Positions 52,055 to 62,239 of a stretch of 64,000 nucleotides of DNA are shown here, piece by piece (the first letter of the stretch is position 1; each line of letters begins with the position of its first letter). Location: the NCBI RefSeq assembly GCF_009928425.1, contig NZ_JAABNS010000001.1, forward strand, positions 248,001-312,000. Direction: 5' to 3'. Under the pieces are notes generated by a model. The model ran no database searches. It was not told the origin of the DNA and saw nothing but the letters and a program-made list of their open reading frames with translations. The DNA comes from Pseudarthrobacter sp. ATCC 49987 (GTDB lineage Bacteria > Actinomycetota > Actinomycetes > Actinomycetales > Micrococcaceae). Made by a program: the position numbers and the translations under genes.

Positions 52055-54073
52055 CTATTTCCGGAGCGAGTGCGCGATCTGGGCCATCACGGTGTTGTCG
52101 GCCAGTGTGGTGGCGTCGCCGACCTCGCGTCCTTCCGCGACGTCCTTGAGCAGGCGGCGCATGATCTTGCCGGAGCGGGTCTTGGGCAGTTCGGGCACCA
52201 CGAGGATGGTCTTGGGCTTGGCGATCGGCCCGATCTCCTTGCTGACGTGGTTCCGGAGTTCCTGCACGATCGTGTCCCCGGTGTCCACGGCGTCCCCGCG
52301 CAGGATCACGAACGCGACGACCGACTGCCCGGTGGTTTCGTCGGCAGCGCCCACGACGGCGGCCTCGGCCACCGCGGGGTGGGACACCAGCGCCGACTCG
52401 ATTTCTGCGGTGGAGAGCCGGTGGCCGGAAATGTTCATCACGTCATCGACCCGGCCGAGCAGCCAGATGTCGCCGTCCTCGTCCTTCTTGGCGCCGTCGC
52501 CGGCGAAGTACATGGTCTCGAAGCGGGACCAGTAGGTTTCCTTGAAACGCTCCGGGTCGCCCCAGATGCCGCGCAGCATGGCCGGCCACGGCTCGCGGAT
52601 CACGAGGTAGCCGCCGGAGCCGTTGGGCACGGACTCGCCGGCCTCGTCCACGACGTCCACGGCGATGCCGGGCAGCGGCACCTGGGCGGAGCCGGGCTTG
52701 GTGGCCGTGACACCCGGCAGCGGGGCGATCATCTGCGCGCCGGTCTCGGTCTGCCACCAGGTGTCCACGATCGGCGCCGGGTGTTCCTTCCGTTCGCCGT
52801 TCTTGCCGGCGTTGCCGCCGATGACCTCGCGGTACCACATCCACGCTTCGGGGTTGATGGGTTCGCCGACGGAGCCCAGGACCCGGATCGAGGAGAGGTC
52901 CGACTTCGCGGGGATCTCCTTGCCCCACTTCATGAACGTCCGGATGGCGGTGGGGGCGGTGTAGAGGATGGAGACCTTGTACTTCTCCACGATCTCCCAC
53001 CAGCGGCCCTGGTGCGGGGAATCCGGGGTGCCCTCATACATCACCTGGGTGGCGCCGTTGAGGAGCGGGGCGTAGGCGACGTACGAGTGCCCGGTGATCC
53101 AGCCGACGTCGGCCGTGCACCAGTAGACGTCGGTCTCCGGGTGCAGGTCGAAGACGGCCTTGTGGGTGTAGGCGCCCTGGGTGAGGTACCCGCCGGTGGT
53201 GTGCAGGATGCCCTTGGGCTTTCCGGTGGTGCCGGAGGTGTAGAGGATGAAGAGCGGATGCTCGGAGTCGTGCCCGACGGCGGTGTGCTCGGCGGAGGCG
53301 GTCCCGACCGTGTCCGCCCACCAGTGGTCACGGCCGTCGTGCCAGTCGACGTCCTGGCCGTTGCGCTTGACCACGACAACGTTCTGCACGGTGTGGCCAT
53401 CATGGGCGAGCGCCTCGTCGACGGCCGGCTTGAGCGCGCTGGGCTTGCCGCGGCGGTAGGTGCCGTCCGCGGTGACGACGAGCTTGGCTTCGGCGTCGTC
53501 GATCCGGGAGCGGAGCGCCTCGGCGGAGAAGCCGCCGAAGACCACCGAGTGGATGGCGCCGATCCGGGCGCAGGCCAGCAGCGTGATGACGGCCTCGGGA
53601 ATCATCGGCAGGTACACGGCCACGCGGTCGCCCTTGGCGACGCCGAGGGACTCGAAGGCGTTGGCGGCCTTCTTGACCTCCTCGGTGAGCTGGGCGTACG
53701 TGTAGGTGCGGGTATCGCCGGGTTCGCCCTCGAAGTAGATCGCGACCCGGTCCCCGTGGCCGGCCTCGACGTGGCGGTCCAGCGCGTTGTAGGCCGCGTT
53801 GACCTCGCCCCCGACAAACCACTTCGCAAACGGAGGGTTGGACCAATCCAGGGCCTGGCTGAAGTCCTTGCTCCAGGTCAGCAGCTCGCGGGCCTGCTTC
53901 GCCCAGAACGCTGGCCGGTCGGCGTCTGCCTCGGCGTAGTCCGCGGCACTGACCACCGCGTTGGCGGCGAATTCGGGGGAGGGGGCGAACTTACGGTTCT
54001 CCTGCGACAGGTTTTCGAAGGCATCGCCTTGCGGGGCCTGCGTCGTCGTGGAGCCGGGGGTCTGCTGGGACAT
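52055..54073 (-). CDS. acs: Acetyl-coenzyme A synthetase
   Basis: A 672-residue AMP-forming acetate-CoA ligase. Motifs: [12 protein letters not shown] (P-loop), [31 protein letters not shown] and the C-terminal [11 protein letters not shown] whose Lys is the known acetylation site. Start ATG 54073 has TGAGG 7-8 bases upstream. A 440-base gap precedes it, shared with the next divergent gene, with a GTGTG-N6-CACAC palindrome. Confidence 0.95.
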   Translation of the reverse strand: MSQQTPGSTTTQAPQGDAFENLSQENRKFAPSPEFAANAVVSAADYAEADADRPAFWAKQARELLTWSKDFSQALDWSNPPFAKWFVGGEVNAAYNALDRHVEAGHGDRVAIYFEGEPGDTRTYTYAQLTEEVKKAANAFESLGVAKGDRVAVYLPMIPEAVITLLACARIGAIHSVVFGGFSAEALRSRIDDAEAKLVVTADGTYRRGKPSALKPAVDEALAHDGHTVQNVVVVKRNGQDVDWHDGRDHWWADTVGTASAEHTAVGHDSEHPLFILYTSGTTGKPKGILHTTGGYLTQGAYTHKAVFDLHPETDVYWCTADVGWITGHSYVAYAPLLNGATQVMYEGTPDSPHQGRWWEIVEKYKVSILYTAPTAIRTFMKWGKEIPAKSDLSSIRVLGSVGEPINPEAWMWYREVIGGNAGKNGERKEHPAPIVDTWWQTETGAQMIAPLPGVTATKPGSAQVPLPGIAVDVVDEAGESVPNGSGGYLVIREPWPAMLRGIWGDPERFKETYWSRFETMYFAGDGAKKDEDGDIWLLGRVDDVMNISGHRLSTAEIESALVSHPAVAEAAVVGAADETTGQSVVAFVILRGDAVDTGDTIVQELRNHVSKEIGPIAKPKTILVVPELPKTRSGKIMRRLLKDVAEGREVGDATTLADNTVMAQIAHSLRK

Positions 54074-54225
54074 GGTGAACCTCATCATTCATCGATCCTT
54101 GCTGCGCGGGACCCCCGTTCCGCCGCACGGCCGGGCCGATTGCGCGGCGCCGGGCATGGGCTGGTCACGGACGTACCGCAAAGAGCTGTTCCGAAATACA
54201 CACTAATGCCTGAGCCGTCTGCAAC

Positions 54226-54241
54226 GTGTGCCGCGTCACAC
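54226..54241. promoter_or_regulatory. GTGTG-N6-CACAC palindrome in the acs upstream region
   Basis: A 16-bp perfect-arm palindrome about 155 bases upstream of acs. It resembles the Crp/GlxR consensus TGTGA-N6-TCACA in shape, but the TGTG/CACA cores are two bases closer, so binding is doubtful. Nothing else distinctive is seen in the 54074-54515 gap. Confidence 0.3.
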
Positions 54242-54515
54242 AGCGAACCGTGAGCGGTGTTTGTTAAGCGCCGAATGGCGGCCGCTGGCCCTGTGCGCGC
54301 ATCACGCGCACAATGTGACGCTGGACCAGCACAGCCCGCCGGGGCCCGATTCTGAACCCTCATCCCCGGCTTGTCAGCTAGTGATCGGCCAGCCACTTGA
54401 CTAGGCTGAGATGAAGTTGTGACATCCGATGGAGGCGACGGGACCGCTCGCGGTCCCCGCTTGGCCTGCCGTTAGACGGTGCTGTCCAGAGTGCCGCCAT
54501 GCTAAGGAGAACCGA

Positions 54516-55895
54516 ATGAACGAGCAAACAAACGGCCAGCTTAAGCCGCCTGCCGAAAGCCAGGGCAACGGTGGCGCGGACCGGTCCGGCGGTTATGGGG
54601 AGGCACCCCGTTTCACGGTGGACAAGGCCAACGGGAAGACGGCCGGCAAGAAGAACGAGGCGGTCCTCGGACCGTTCACCATCCGCGATCTCACTGTTTT
54701 CGGCTCGACGCTGATCCTCTTTGTCGCCTCCCTGCTCCCGATGTTTGCGGTCCGCTACAACCTGTGGAACCTGGGAAGCCTGTTCTTCCTTGGCCTCGGA
54801 ATTCTGCTGCCCGTGATTGTGGCCGCCCTGTTCGTGGCGCGCCGCCTCAGCCCGGAAACGAAGATCCGGATCGGCTCCCTGTCGGTGGACCAGTTCGGTT
54901 CCGTGGTGGCCTCCTTCGCTGTCGCGTTCTTCTTCCTCGCCGTCGCAGGGGCCTACGACCCCCGAATGTTGCTCGCGCTCGTCGGCGCCCTCGGGCTTTT
55001 TGCGGCCACCGTGCTGGGCCGCCTGATCCCCTTCTTCGCCGGGGACTTCCTGGGCCGCGCAGAAGTGCCGGCCCACGTCGTGGCCCGCGAGTCAGCGGTC
55101 CCTGTCCGCAAACCCCGCGCCCCCAAGGCGCCAAAGGAAGCCAGCGACGAGACGGCGCCCAAAGCCGCCGGAACCAGCGCCGTCGCGGGCTGGGCCAAGC
55201 GGATGACCTCGGGCGGTCAGTCCGACGCCGGGCACGCGGCAGGCGCCGCGGGTGCCGCCGGCGCAGTTGCAGCAAGCGGTGCCGCGGCAACTCCGGGTGC
55301 CGCGCCGGCCGCGGCCGGTGCCCCGGCCGGTACTGCAGTCCCGACGCCGGCCCCCGCCCACGGATCACCGGCCGAGGGTCCCGCACCCACTCCGGTCGTC
55401 AGCTCCCCGGAGACCCAGGTCTCGGGAATCGTGCCCGCCGCCGCACCGGAGGCGCCGGCAGCCGCCGGGCAGACCCAGGCAGCCGCCGTCGTGCCCGCCG
55501 CCAAAGCCCCGGCCGGGGAGCAGGCCCAGGAGGCACAGGCCCGTGCCGCCGCAGCCGCCGAGGAAACCCGCGCCGCGGAGGTTCCCGCAACGTCCAGCAG
55601 CAGCGCCCCCACCACGGTGAATCCGCGGGTCCGCCAGCCGGAGCCGATCGGTGCCACCGTCGACCCGGCAAGCCGCCCCGAGGACCACGGCGAACAGCCC
55701 GTCCATGAGGCATTCTGGTTCGCCGTCGCCCAGCCCCGCACCGCAGTGGATGAACACAGCGGCGCACCGGCTTTCGTGATTGAACCGGGCGGCTGGGTGC
55801 TTGCCCTTGAGGACCGTGGCCACGAATTCCTGGTCCAGCACACCGACGGCCGGGTCGGCGTGCTCCGCGACCTCAGCAACATCGAGCGCGGTTAG
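54516..55895 (+). CDS. Ala/Pro-rich membrane protein of unknown function
   Basis: A 459-residue protein with three parts. Residues 1-60 are polar; residues about 65-175 hold four membrane helices; residues about 185-390 are a low-complexity Ala/Pro/Gly-rich linker; and the last 60 residues form a small conserved-looking domain (EAFWFAVAQPRTAV ... VLALEDRGHEFLVQHTDGRVG). Ribosome site AAGGAGA precedes ATG 54516. The linker may span the cell wall or crowd the cytoplasm. Function unknown; nth follows 9 bases later. Confidence 0.75.
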   Translation: MNEQTNGQLKPPAESQGNGGADRSGGYGEAPRFTVDKANGKTAGKKNEAVLGPFTIRDLTVFGSTLILFVASLLPMFAVRYNLWNLGSLFFLGLGILLPVIVAALFVARRLSPETKIRIGSLSVDQFGSVVASFAVAFFFLAVAGAYDPRMLLALVGALGLFAATVLGRLIPFFAGDFLGRAEVPAHVVARESAVPVRKPRAPKAPKEASDETAPKAAGTSAVAGWAKRMTSGGQSDAGHAAGAAGAAGAVAASGAAATPGAAPAAAGAPAGTAVPTPAPAHGSPAEGPAPTPVVSSPETQVSGIVPAAAPEAPAAAGQTQAAAVVPAAKAPAGEQAQEAQARAAAAAEETRAAEVPATSSSSAPTTVNPRVRQPEPIGATVDPASRPEDHGEQPVHEAFWFAVAQPRTAVDEHSGAPAFVIEPGGWVLALEDRGHEFLVQHTDGRVGVLRDLSNIERG

Positions 55896-55904
55896 CCCGC
55901 CCCA

Positions 55905-56804
55905 GTGGCCATCGAGTCCAGCAACCCGGCCCCCGCCACCGCCACACCCGGCACCAAGGGCGCCGGCACCAGGAGGACCGGCGCCAACGGCGCTGGCGCC
56001 ACAAGTGCCGTCCCGCGGGCCGCGGGGGAGTCCCTGCTGGCGCTGAAACGGCGCGCCCGACGGATCAACAAGGCGCTCGCGGAGCAGTATCCGTACGCCC
56101 ATGCGGAACTTGATTTCCGCAGCCCGTTTGAGCTGGTCGTGGCCACGGTGCTATCGGCGCAGACCACGGATGTGACGGTCAACCAGATCACGCCCCTGCT
56201 GTTTGCCCGTTATCCTGACGCGCGGAGCATGGCGGAGGCGGACCCCGCCGAGCTGGAGGCCATCATCAAACCCACCGGGTTCTTCCGGGCCAAGTCCCGG
56301 AACCTGATGGCGCTGTGCAACCGGCTCATGGATGAGTACGACGGCGAGGTACCCGGCAGGCTGGAGGATCTGGTGACGCTTCCCGGCGTCGGGCGGAAAA
56401 CCGCGAACGTGGTGCTCGGCAACGCGTTCGGTGTCCCGGGGATCACGGTGGATACCCACTTCGGCCGGCTTGCCAGGCGTTTCGGGTGGACCGGGTCCGA
56501 CGACCCGGTCCGCATCGAGGCGGACGTCGCGGAACTGTTCGAGCCCCGCGACTGGACCATGCTCTCGCACCGGGTGGTGTTCCACGGCCGGCGTGTGTGC
56601 CATTCCCGCAAGCCTGCCTGCGGGGCCTGCGCCGTCGCGAACTGGTGCCCGAGTTATGGGATGGGGGAGACGGATCCGGAGAAGGCCAGGGAGCTGCTGA
56701 AGTACGAACTGGCGCCGGGGCAGGAGGAGTTGCTGTCGAAGCTCCTCGCCGAGACGCACCGTGCAGCAGAAATCCGGATGGAATCCCAGAGGAAGCCGCT
56801 GTGA
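55905..56804 (+). CDS. nth: Endonuclease III (DNA glycosylase/AP lyase)
   Basis: A 299-residue bifunctional glycosylase removing oxidised pyrimidines. The HhH motif [18 protein letters not shown] precedes the catalytic Asp in [12 protein letters not shown]; the 4Fe-4S ligands are C-x6-C-x2-C-x5-C ([17 protein letters not shown]). A 45-residue Thr/Gly/Ala-rich N-terminal extension is present; GTG 55905 is used but a later GTG near the end of the extension is possible. It overlaps the next gene by 4 bases. Confidence 0.93.
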   Translation: MAIESSNPAPATATPGTKGAGTRRTGANGAGATSAVPRAAGESLLALKRRARRINKALAEQYPYAHAELDFRSPFELVVATVLSAQTTDVTVNQITPLLFARYPDARSMAEADPAELEAIIKPTGFFRAKSRNLMALCNRLMDEYDGEVPGRLEDLVTLPGVGRKTANVVLGNAFGVPGITVDTHFGRLARRFGWTGSDDPVRIEADVAELFEPRDWTMLSHRVVFHGRRVCHSRKPACGACAVANWCPSYGMGETDPEKARELLKYELAPGQEELLSKLLAETHRAAEIRMESQRKPL

Positions 56805-57499
56805 CCGCCCGGCAGGACCTCATTGATCTGGTGGCCGCGGTGGAAGCCGGAACGGCGCCGTCCCCCGATCCGCGCTGGCAGGAACTCGGGGTCGAGCCCG
56901 GCGACCGGATCCGCCGCGCGGCCGTGCTGATGCTCTTCGGCTCACTCGATGATGTCCCGGCGACCTCGGTCAAACTGCTCGCCCCCGCGGACCTGGATGT
57001 CCTCCTGCTGCAGCGGGCCCAGACCCTGGATGACCATCCGGGGCAGGTCGCTTTCCCCGGCGGCGGCATCGACCCGGGCGAATCCGTCATCGAGGCCGCC
57101 CTGCGGGAAGCGGAAGAGGAAACCGGGCTGGATCCCGCCGGCGTCGAGGTCCTCGGTGTGATGCCGGAATTGGCCCTTCCCCGCGGAAACTTCCTGGTGA
57201 CGCCGGTCCTGGGCTGGTGGGCGTCCCAGTCGCCCGTGCGGGTGGTGGACTATGGCGAGTCCGCGCAGGTCTTCCGCGTCCCGGTCCGGGACCTGCTGGA
57301 TCCGGACAACCGCGTGATGGCCACCGTGACCCGTGCGGGGCAGACCTTCCAGAGCCCCGCTTTTACCGTCAATGACGTGGTGGTCTGGGGCTTTACCGGG
57401 ATGATCCTCAACCAGCTTTTCGACCAGCTGGGGTGGGCAGCCCCGTGGAACCGCGGGAGTTTGCTCAGCGTGGATGCCTGGAGCAGGCTGCACGGCTGA
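56801..57499 (+). CDS. Nudix hydrolase, CoA pyrophosphatase type (NudL-like)
   Basis: A 232-residue enzyme with the CoA-pyrophosphatase signature [21 protein letters not shown] and a complete Nudix box [24 protein letters not shown]. Expected to split CoA into 4'-phosphopantetheine and adenosine 3',5'-bisphosphate. The GTG start at 56801 overlaps the nth stop (GTGA), so both are translated from one message. Confidence 0.9.
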   Translation: MTARQDLIDLVAAVEAGTAPSPDPRWQELGVEPGDRIRRAAVLMLFGSLDDVPATSVKLLAPADLDVLLLQRAQTLDDHPGQVAFPGGGIDPGESVIEAALREAEEETGLDPAGVEVLGVMPELALPRGNFLVTPVLGWWASQSPVRVVDYGESAQVFRVPVRDLLDPDNRVMATVTRAGQTFQSPAFTVNDVVVWGFTGMILNQLFDQLGWAAPWNRGSLLSVDAWSRLHG

Positions 57500-57543
57500 G
57501 GCAGGTCCTCCGCGCAGTCCCTACCTGGAGGCCAGCGCAGTCC

Positions 57544-57789
57544 CTATCTGGATGCCAGGGTGACGCCGGGCCGTGCAGCGGCCTTCCGCTGGGCTGGCTG
57601 GCCGTGGGCCCGGGACTTATCGACGATCAGCCCGGTCGCGGCGTTCTCCCGTACGGCGTTGATGCCCGCGGCAGCGCCCTTGATCGTGTTGAACAGCGGT
57701 GAAACGGCGACCACCGTTCCATCGGGTGCCGTCAGCTTGAAGAAGTACTTCTTCCCGCCGGCCTCGGCGATCTCAAAAATTCCAGCCAA
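57544..57789 (-). CDS. DUF1508 (YegP-like) small protein
   Basis: An 81-residue one-domain YegP protein (AGIFEIAEAGGKKYFFKLTA ... FNTIKGAAAGINAVRENA) with a basic tail. The start is TTG at 57789, because GGGGAGG lies 7 bases upstream and no ATG or GTG fits the domain boundary; a longer reading to 57957 has no homology-like content. Role unknown. Compare the other DUF1508 gene at 27863. Confidence 0.8.
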   Translation of the reverse strand: MAGIFEIAEAGGKKYFFKLTAPDGTVVAVSPLFNTIKGAAAGINAVRENAATGLIVDKSRAHGQPAQRKAAARPGVTLASR

Positions 57790-57928
57790 TGTGTTGCCTC
57801 CCCAAACTATGCGTCCTTGCATGGCCGGCGCACCTCGGATCAATGACCGGCCCTTCCGAGGGTAATCGCCGTCACAGGGGGTGCACAACGCTACTGACGG
57901 GTACGTTACGACAGGCGGCTCCGGCCTA

Positions 57929-59650
57929 CTATTTGGCGTTGTCGTAGGAGTCCACAACGGCGACGCTCACCGGGAATTCCACGGGGATCCGGCCAAACAG
58001 CAGTTCCTTCGCGGCGCTCGCCGCTTCCTCGATGGCCCGGGTGCAGTCGGCCACCGCGGCCTCGGGGCAGTGGACCATGACTTCGTCATGCAGGAAGAAA
58101 ACCAGTTCCCCGGCGGGGCCGCCGTCCGCACGCATGGCGCGGAGCCGGCGTCGCAGTTCTGCCAGCCAGCAGGCCGCCCAATCGGCAGCGGAACCCTGGA
58201 CCACAAAGTTGCGGGTGAACCGGCCGCGCGAGCGGGCGATCGAATCGGCCCGGCGCTGTTCCTCGGCGCTGGTGGACTGCTGGCTTTGCAGCCAGCGGTC
58301 GGACGGCGGCGGGCTGCTGCGGCCCAGTCGCGAGGTCACCGTCCTGCCGGCCTCCCCCTCGCGGGCTGCCTGCTCCACGAAACCGACGGCACGCGGGTAG
58401 GTGCGGGTCAGTTGCGGCATCAGGCGTCCGGATTCGCCGGTTGTTGCCCCGTAGATGGCACCGAGCAGCGCCACCTTCGCCTTGGCGCGGTCGCCGCCGA
58501 AGCCCTGTGCGGCGATGCCGGCATACAGGTCCTTGTCGCGGGCCGCTTCAGCCATTTTGGCGTCCTGCGCCAGCGCCACGAGCACCCGGGGCTCGAGCTG
58601 GGAGGCGTCGGCGACGATCAGCTTGTGGCCCGGATCGGCATGCACCGCGCCACGGATCTGGCGCGGGATCTGCAGCGCCCCGCCGCCGCGGGAAGCCCAG
58701 CGTCCGGAGACCACCCCGCCCACCACATACTCCGGCTGGAACCGGCCGTTTTTTACCCAGGCATCCAGCCAGGCCCAGCCGTTGGCGGCGTGCAGGCGTG
58801 AAAGCTTCTTGAACGCCAGCAGCGGCTCGATCGCCGGGTGGCTGGATTCCTTCAGTTCCCACTGCCGGGTGGTCTTCACTTCGATGCCGTTCCGGTGCAG
58901 GGCCCGCATGAGCTCCTGCGGGGAGTCCGGGTTCAGCGAGGGGGAATTCAGCAGCTGCCGCAGCTGTGCGGTGAGCGCCTCCAGCTTGGCCGGACGGTGC
59001 CCCAGCGGAGGCCGTGGGCCGAGGTAGTCCGCGAGGATCTGCTCATGCAGTTCCTCGCGCCACGGCACTCCGGTGTGCTGCATCTCCGCCGCGATCATGG
59101 CACCGGCCGACTCGGCCGCGAGCAACAGCTGGAGACGCTGCCTGCGGTTGTCGCCGGGACGTTCGACGCCGGCCCCGCCCACCTGGGCGAGGGCCTCCTG
59201 CTGGGCGGCGTATTCGGCGCGGAGGTCCTCGGGGCTGCGGCTGGGCGTCCGGCGCAGGCCGGGATCCTCGAACAGGGCACCCTGGTCGGCCGGCGGCGGT
59301 GGCGGCTGAAGTGACCGCGGCGGCGGCAGCTCATCATCCTGGGTCAGTTTCTCGGCGTGCTGCGCATACGCGGTGTGGGCGGTGAACTCCGAGTGCGCCA
59401 GGATCGCGCCGCACAATGTGAGGTCGTAACAGCGTTCCAGTTCGACCCCGGCAGCCAGCAGGGCAGGGTACCAGTCCTGGGTGCGGTGCCAGATCCAGCG
59501 CGGCCGCCGCTGTTCGAGTTCACGCACGACGCCGGCCAGCCCGGCGGCGCTTACGACGCGCGGTTCCGGGGTGGCCGGGTGCGGGGCGCCGTCCGCCGTG
59601 AGTTCCTGGAGGGCTGCGCCGTCAGCGTGGGCGGCGAGCAGCAGGTACAT
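57929..59650 (-). CDS. PolA-like protein: family A polymerase with degenerate 3'-5' exonuclease region
   Basis: A 573-residue actinobacterial protein related to DNA polymerase I. The polymerase motifs are altered: motif A VADASQLEPRVL (usually DYSQIELR), motif B DRAKAKVALLGAIYG, motif C FFLHDEVMVH. The N-terminal 200 residues resemble the proofreading fold but lack an obvious DEDD set, and residues 140-170 are Pro-rich. No 5' nuclease. Known relatives are annotated bifunctional 3'-5' exonuclease/DNA polymerase. ATG 59650; the longer open frame to 60511 is antisense to the tad cluster. Confidence 0.85.
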   Translation of the reverse strand: MYLLLAAHADGAALQELTADGAPHPATPEPRVVSAAGLAGVVRELEQRRPRWIWHRTQDWYPALLAAGVELERCYDLTLCGAILAHSEFTAHTAYAQHAEKLTQDDELPPPRSLQPPPPPADQGALFEDPGLRRTPSRSPEDLRAEYAAQQEALAQVGGAGVERPGDNRRQRLQLLLAAESAGAMIAAEMQHTGVPWREELHEQILADYLGPRPPLGHRPAKLEALTAQLRQLLNSPSLNPDSPQELMRALHRNGIEVKTTRQWELKESSHPAIEPLLAFKKLSRLHAANGWAWLDAWVKNGRFQPEYVVGGVVSGRWASRGGGALQIPRQIRGAVHADPGHKLIVADASQLEPRVLVALAQDAKMAEAARDKDLYAGIAAQGFGGDRAKAKVALLGAIYGATTGESGRLMPQLTRTYPRAVGFVEQAAREGEAGRTVTSRLGRSSPPPSDRWLQSQQSTSAEEQRRADSIARSRGRFTRNFVVQGSAADWAACWLAELRRRLRAMRADGGPAGELVFFLHDEVMVHCPEAAVADCTRAIEEAASAAKELLFGRIPVEFPVSVAVVDSYDNAK

Positions 59651-59768
59651 AGGGACAATTCTGCCCTGCCGGACGGAGTCCCCCGTGCACGTGGTTCCAG
59701 GAGTCTGCTTGTCCACATAGCGGCGGGCGCGGGTTACGGCGGCTCCGGACGACCGGAAGAGTAACAGC

Positions 59769-60914
59769 ATGAGCAGGCACCAGCGATCACGTTCCGGGCC
59801 CAATCCCGGGCCTGACATTGGGTCGTTGGCCGGGCCAAATCCCGGGTCGGGCCCCGCGCCGTGGCTGCCGGAGGAGTCGCCGGAGACGCTGCTGGTCACA
59901 GGACTCGAAGTGCTGCGCGGTGAAGTCGAACGCGTCGCGGCGGCGTCCGGCGGCCAGCTGCGCACGGTGGCGGACATCAGGGAGGCGGCGCCCTTCTGGG
60001 ACGCGGCGGCGGTGGTGCTCCTCGGCAGCGACATCAGTGAGCTGCCGCCGCGGGGACGTTCGCCGGCCGTGCTCGTTGGCCTCAGCGGGGACGGCGACGG
60101 CTTGTGGCATCTGGCCGCCGCCGTCGGCGCCGAACGGGTCGCCGTGCTGCCCGATGCCGCATCCTGGCTCGCCGAGTACCTCAGCCGCTCCCGCACTCCC
60201 GAGCCCGGCGGACTCGTCCTCGGAGTAGTCGGCGGCTGCGGAGGCGCAGGGACCAGCACAGCAGCCGTGTGGCTCGCCCACGCTGCGGCCCGGCAGGGTG
60301 TCCGGGCCCTGCTTGTGGACGGCGACCCGTGGGGCGGAGGCCTGGAGCTGGCGCTCGCCGCCGAGGAAACACCCGGCCTCCGCTGGCCGGATCTGGCCGA
60401 CGCCAGGGGCACGATCGATCCCCGCCAGCTCGCCGATTCGCTGCCCCTGGCCGGCGGATTCCCCTTCCTGTCCTGGCCCGGGACCAAGGAGCGCCACGCC
60501 GGAGTGGACAACGGAGTTGTGGCCGGCGTGCTGGACGCCGCCCGGCGCGGTTACGAACTCGTCATTGTGGACATTGGCCGGGGACGGGAAGCCCTGCGGA
60601 CCTTCGCCTGGGACTGCGACCGGTTGATCGTTGTCGCGCCCGCGCTGCTGCGGGCTGCCGTGGCAACGGCCCGGCTCCTGCAGGACCTCCCCGCGGTCGA
60701 GACCGTGCTGGTGGTGCGGGGCAAATCCGGGGCCTGCCTGGAGGCAGAGCTGATTGCCGAGTCCGTGGGGCTGCCCCTGGCCGGGATCATGCCGGACGTC
60801 AGGCGCGCCGCGGCCGCCACGGAGCTCGGGCGTCTGCTGGACACCGGACGGCAGCGCAAGGTGCAGCGGTTTGCCGGCATGGTCCTTGGCTTCGGCGCCG
60901 GAGCGCCCGGGTGA
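59769..60914 (+). CDS. CpaE-like septum/secretion protein of the tad cluster (Ssd-type)
   Basis: A 381-residue MinD/ParA-fold protein of the actinobacterial CpaE-like group found next to tadA. The P-loop is VVGGCGGAGTST, which lacks the deviant-Walker lysine, so ATP binding may be weak or absent. DGDPWGGGLEL and VIVDIGRGRE follow. N-terminal 120 residues form a receiver-like part with no phospho-Asp set. Positions tad machinery or affects septation (inference). Overlaps tadA by 4 bases. Confidence 0.87.
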   Translation: MSRHQRSRSGPNPGPDIGSLAGPNPGSGPAPWLPEESPETLLVTGLEVLRGEVERVAAASGGQLRTVADIREAAPFWDAAAVVLLGSDISELPPRGRSPAVLVGLSGDGDGLWHLAAAVGAERVAVLPDAASWLAEYLSRSRTPEPGGLVLGVVGGCGGAGTSTAAVWLAHAAARQGVRALLVDGDPWGGGLELALAAEETPGLRWPDLADARGTIDPRQLADSLPLAGGFPFLSWPGTKERHAGVDNGVVAGVLDAARRGYELVIVDIGRGREALRTFAWDCDRLIVVAPALLRAAVATARLLQDLPAVETVLVVRGKSGACLEAELIAESVGLPLAGIMPDVRRAAAATELGRLLDTGRQRKVQRFAGMVLGFGAGAPG

Positions 60915-62239
60915 GCGCCCATTCGGCACCGGGGCCCCCGGACGCCGGTGCCAGCCCGGGCGCCCCGCGCTACCGGCCGCCCGCGCGCGCCTCCCTTGAC
61001 GCGCGGCTGCTGGAGTCCGTCCGCGCATCCGTCATGTCCGACGCCGGGCCGGTGACACCCTCGCGCGTGGCTGCCGCCGTGCAGGCGAGCGGACGCCTGC
61101 TGGGCACGGCCGGAGCCCTGGCCGCGGTCGAGGGGATCAGCGCGGAACTCAACGGCCTCGGCCCCCTGCAGGCGCTGGTCCGGGACCCGGCTGTGACAGA
61201 CATTTTCGTCAACGGCCCTGGTTCGGTCTGGCTGGACCGCGGTCACGGACTCGAACGGGCGCCGGTCGGGTTCTCCGGTGAGCCGCAGGTCCGGGCACTG
61301 GCGGCCCGGCTGGTGTCGGCGGGCGGGCGGCGCCTGGACGATGGTTCCCCCTGCGTCGACGTCCGGCTCGACGGCGGCTTCCGGGTCCATGCTGTCCTGC
61401 CGCCGGTCTCCACGGCGGGGACACTCCTGAGCATCAGGATCAGGCGTGACCGGGTCTTCTCGATGGATGAGCTGCGGCGGAACGGCATGTTCGGGCCATT
61501 GCTGCAGACCGTGCTGGAACGCATGATGGCACACCGGTTGAGCTTCCTGATCAGCGGCGCCACCGGGTCGGGGAAGACAACCCTGCTCGCCACGCTCCTG
61601 GGCCTGTGTCCGCCGGGCGAACGGCTGGTCCTGCTTGAGGACGCCGCGGAACTCAATCCGGTCCACCCGCACGTTGTGTCGCTGGAGGCGCGGCACGGCA
61701 ACTTGGAAGGTGGCGGCGTCGTCGATCTGGGCGAGCTCGTGCGGCAGTCCCTCCGGATGCGGCCGGACCGGCTGGTGGTGGGCGAGTGCCGCGGGGCCGA
61801 GGTGCGGGAGCTGCTGGCGGCCATGAATACCGGCCATAGCGGAGGCGGTGGAACCATTCACGCGAACACCGCGGCTGACGTGCCAGCGAGGTTGGCTGCT
61901 TTGGGTGCGTTGGCCGGGATGTCCCAGGACGCGGTGCGCCTGCAGGCGGCCAGCGCCCTCGACGCCGTGGTCCACGTGGCACGGATGAACAATGAGCGGA
62001 CCGTGGCCTGCATCGGGGTGCTCGAAGACGGCCCGGGCGGCTTGGTGGTCAGCTCCGCGCTGGACGTTTCCGCCGCAGCGGTCCGTTGCGGGCCCGCCTG
62101 GCCGCGGTTGGCGCGCCGCCTCGGAATGGACCCCTGGGACACGGACCCCGCCGGCCCCGGGGGAGTGGAGTCCGGGTCAGCCCGGCCACAGGACAGGGCG
62201 CTGCGCAAGGACCCGGGCAGGGGCCCTGAATGGCCGTGA
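60911..62239 (+). CDS. tadA: TadA/CpaF-family secretion ATPase
   Basis: A 442-residue VirB11-like ATPase powering Flp pilus assembly. Walker A GATGSGKTT, Asp box LLEDAAEL, Walker B VVGECRGAEVRELL and His box GGTIHANTAAD are intact. The C-terminus (GVESGSARPQDRALRKDPGR) is a variable tail. GTG 60911 overlaps the previous stop; tadB starts inside its last 10 bases. Confidence 0.92.
   Translation: MSAHSAPGPPDAGASPGAPRYRPPARASLDARLLESVRASVMSDAGPVTPSRVAAAVQASGRLLGTAGALAAVEGISAELNGLGPLQALVRDPAVTDIFVNGPGSVWLDRGHGLERAPVGFSGEPQVRALAARLVSAGGRRLDDGSPCVDVRLDGGFRVHAVLPPVSTAGTLLSIRIRRDRVFSMDELRRNGMFGPLLQTVLERMMAHRLSFLISGATGSGKTTLLATLLGLCPPGERLVLLEDAAELNPVHPHVVSLEARHGNLEGGGVVDLGELVRQSLRMRPDRLVVGECRGAEVRELLAAMNTGHSGGGGTIHANTAADVPARLAALGALAGMSQDAVRLQAASALDAVVHVARMNNERTVACIGVLEDGPGGLVVSSALDVSAAAVRCGPAWPRLARRLGMDPWDTDPAGPGGVESGSARPQDRALRKDPGRGPEWP

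Noticed and set aside
54226..54241. Crp/GlxR site upstream of acs
   Set aside because: Palindrome is present but the TGTG and CACA cores are 6 rather than 8 bases apart, so it is recorded only as a weak dyad.
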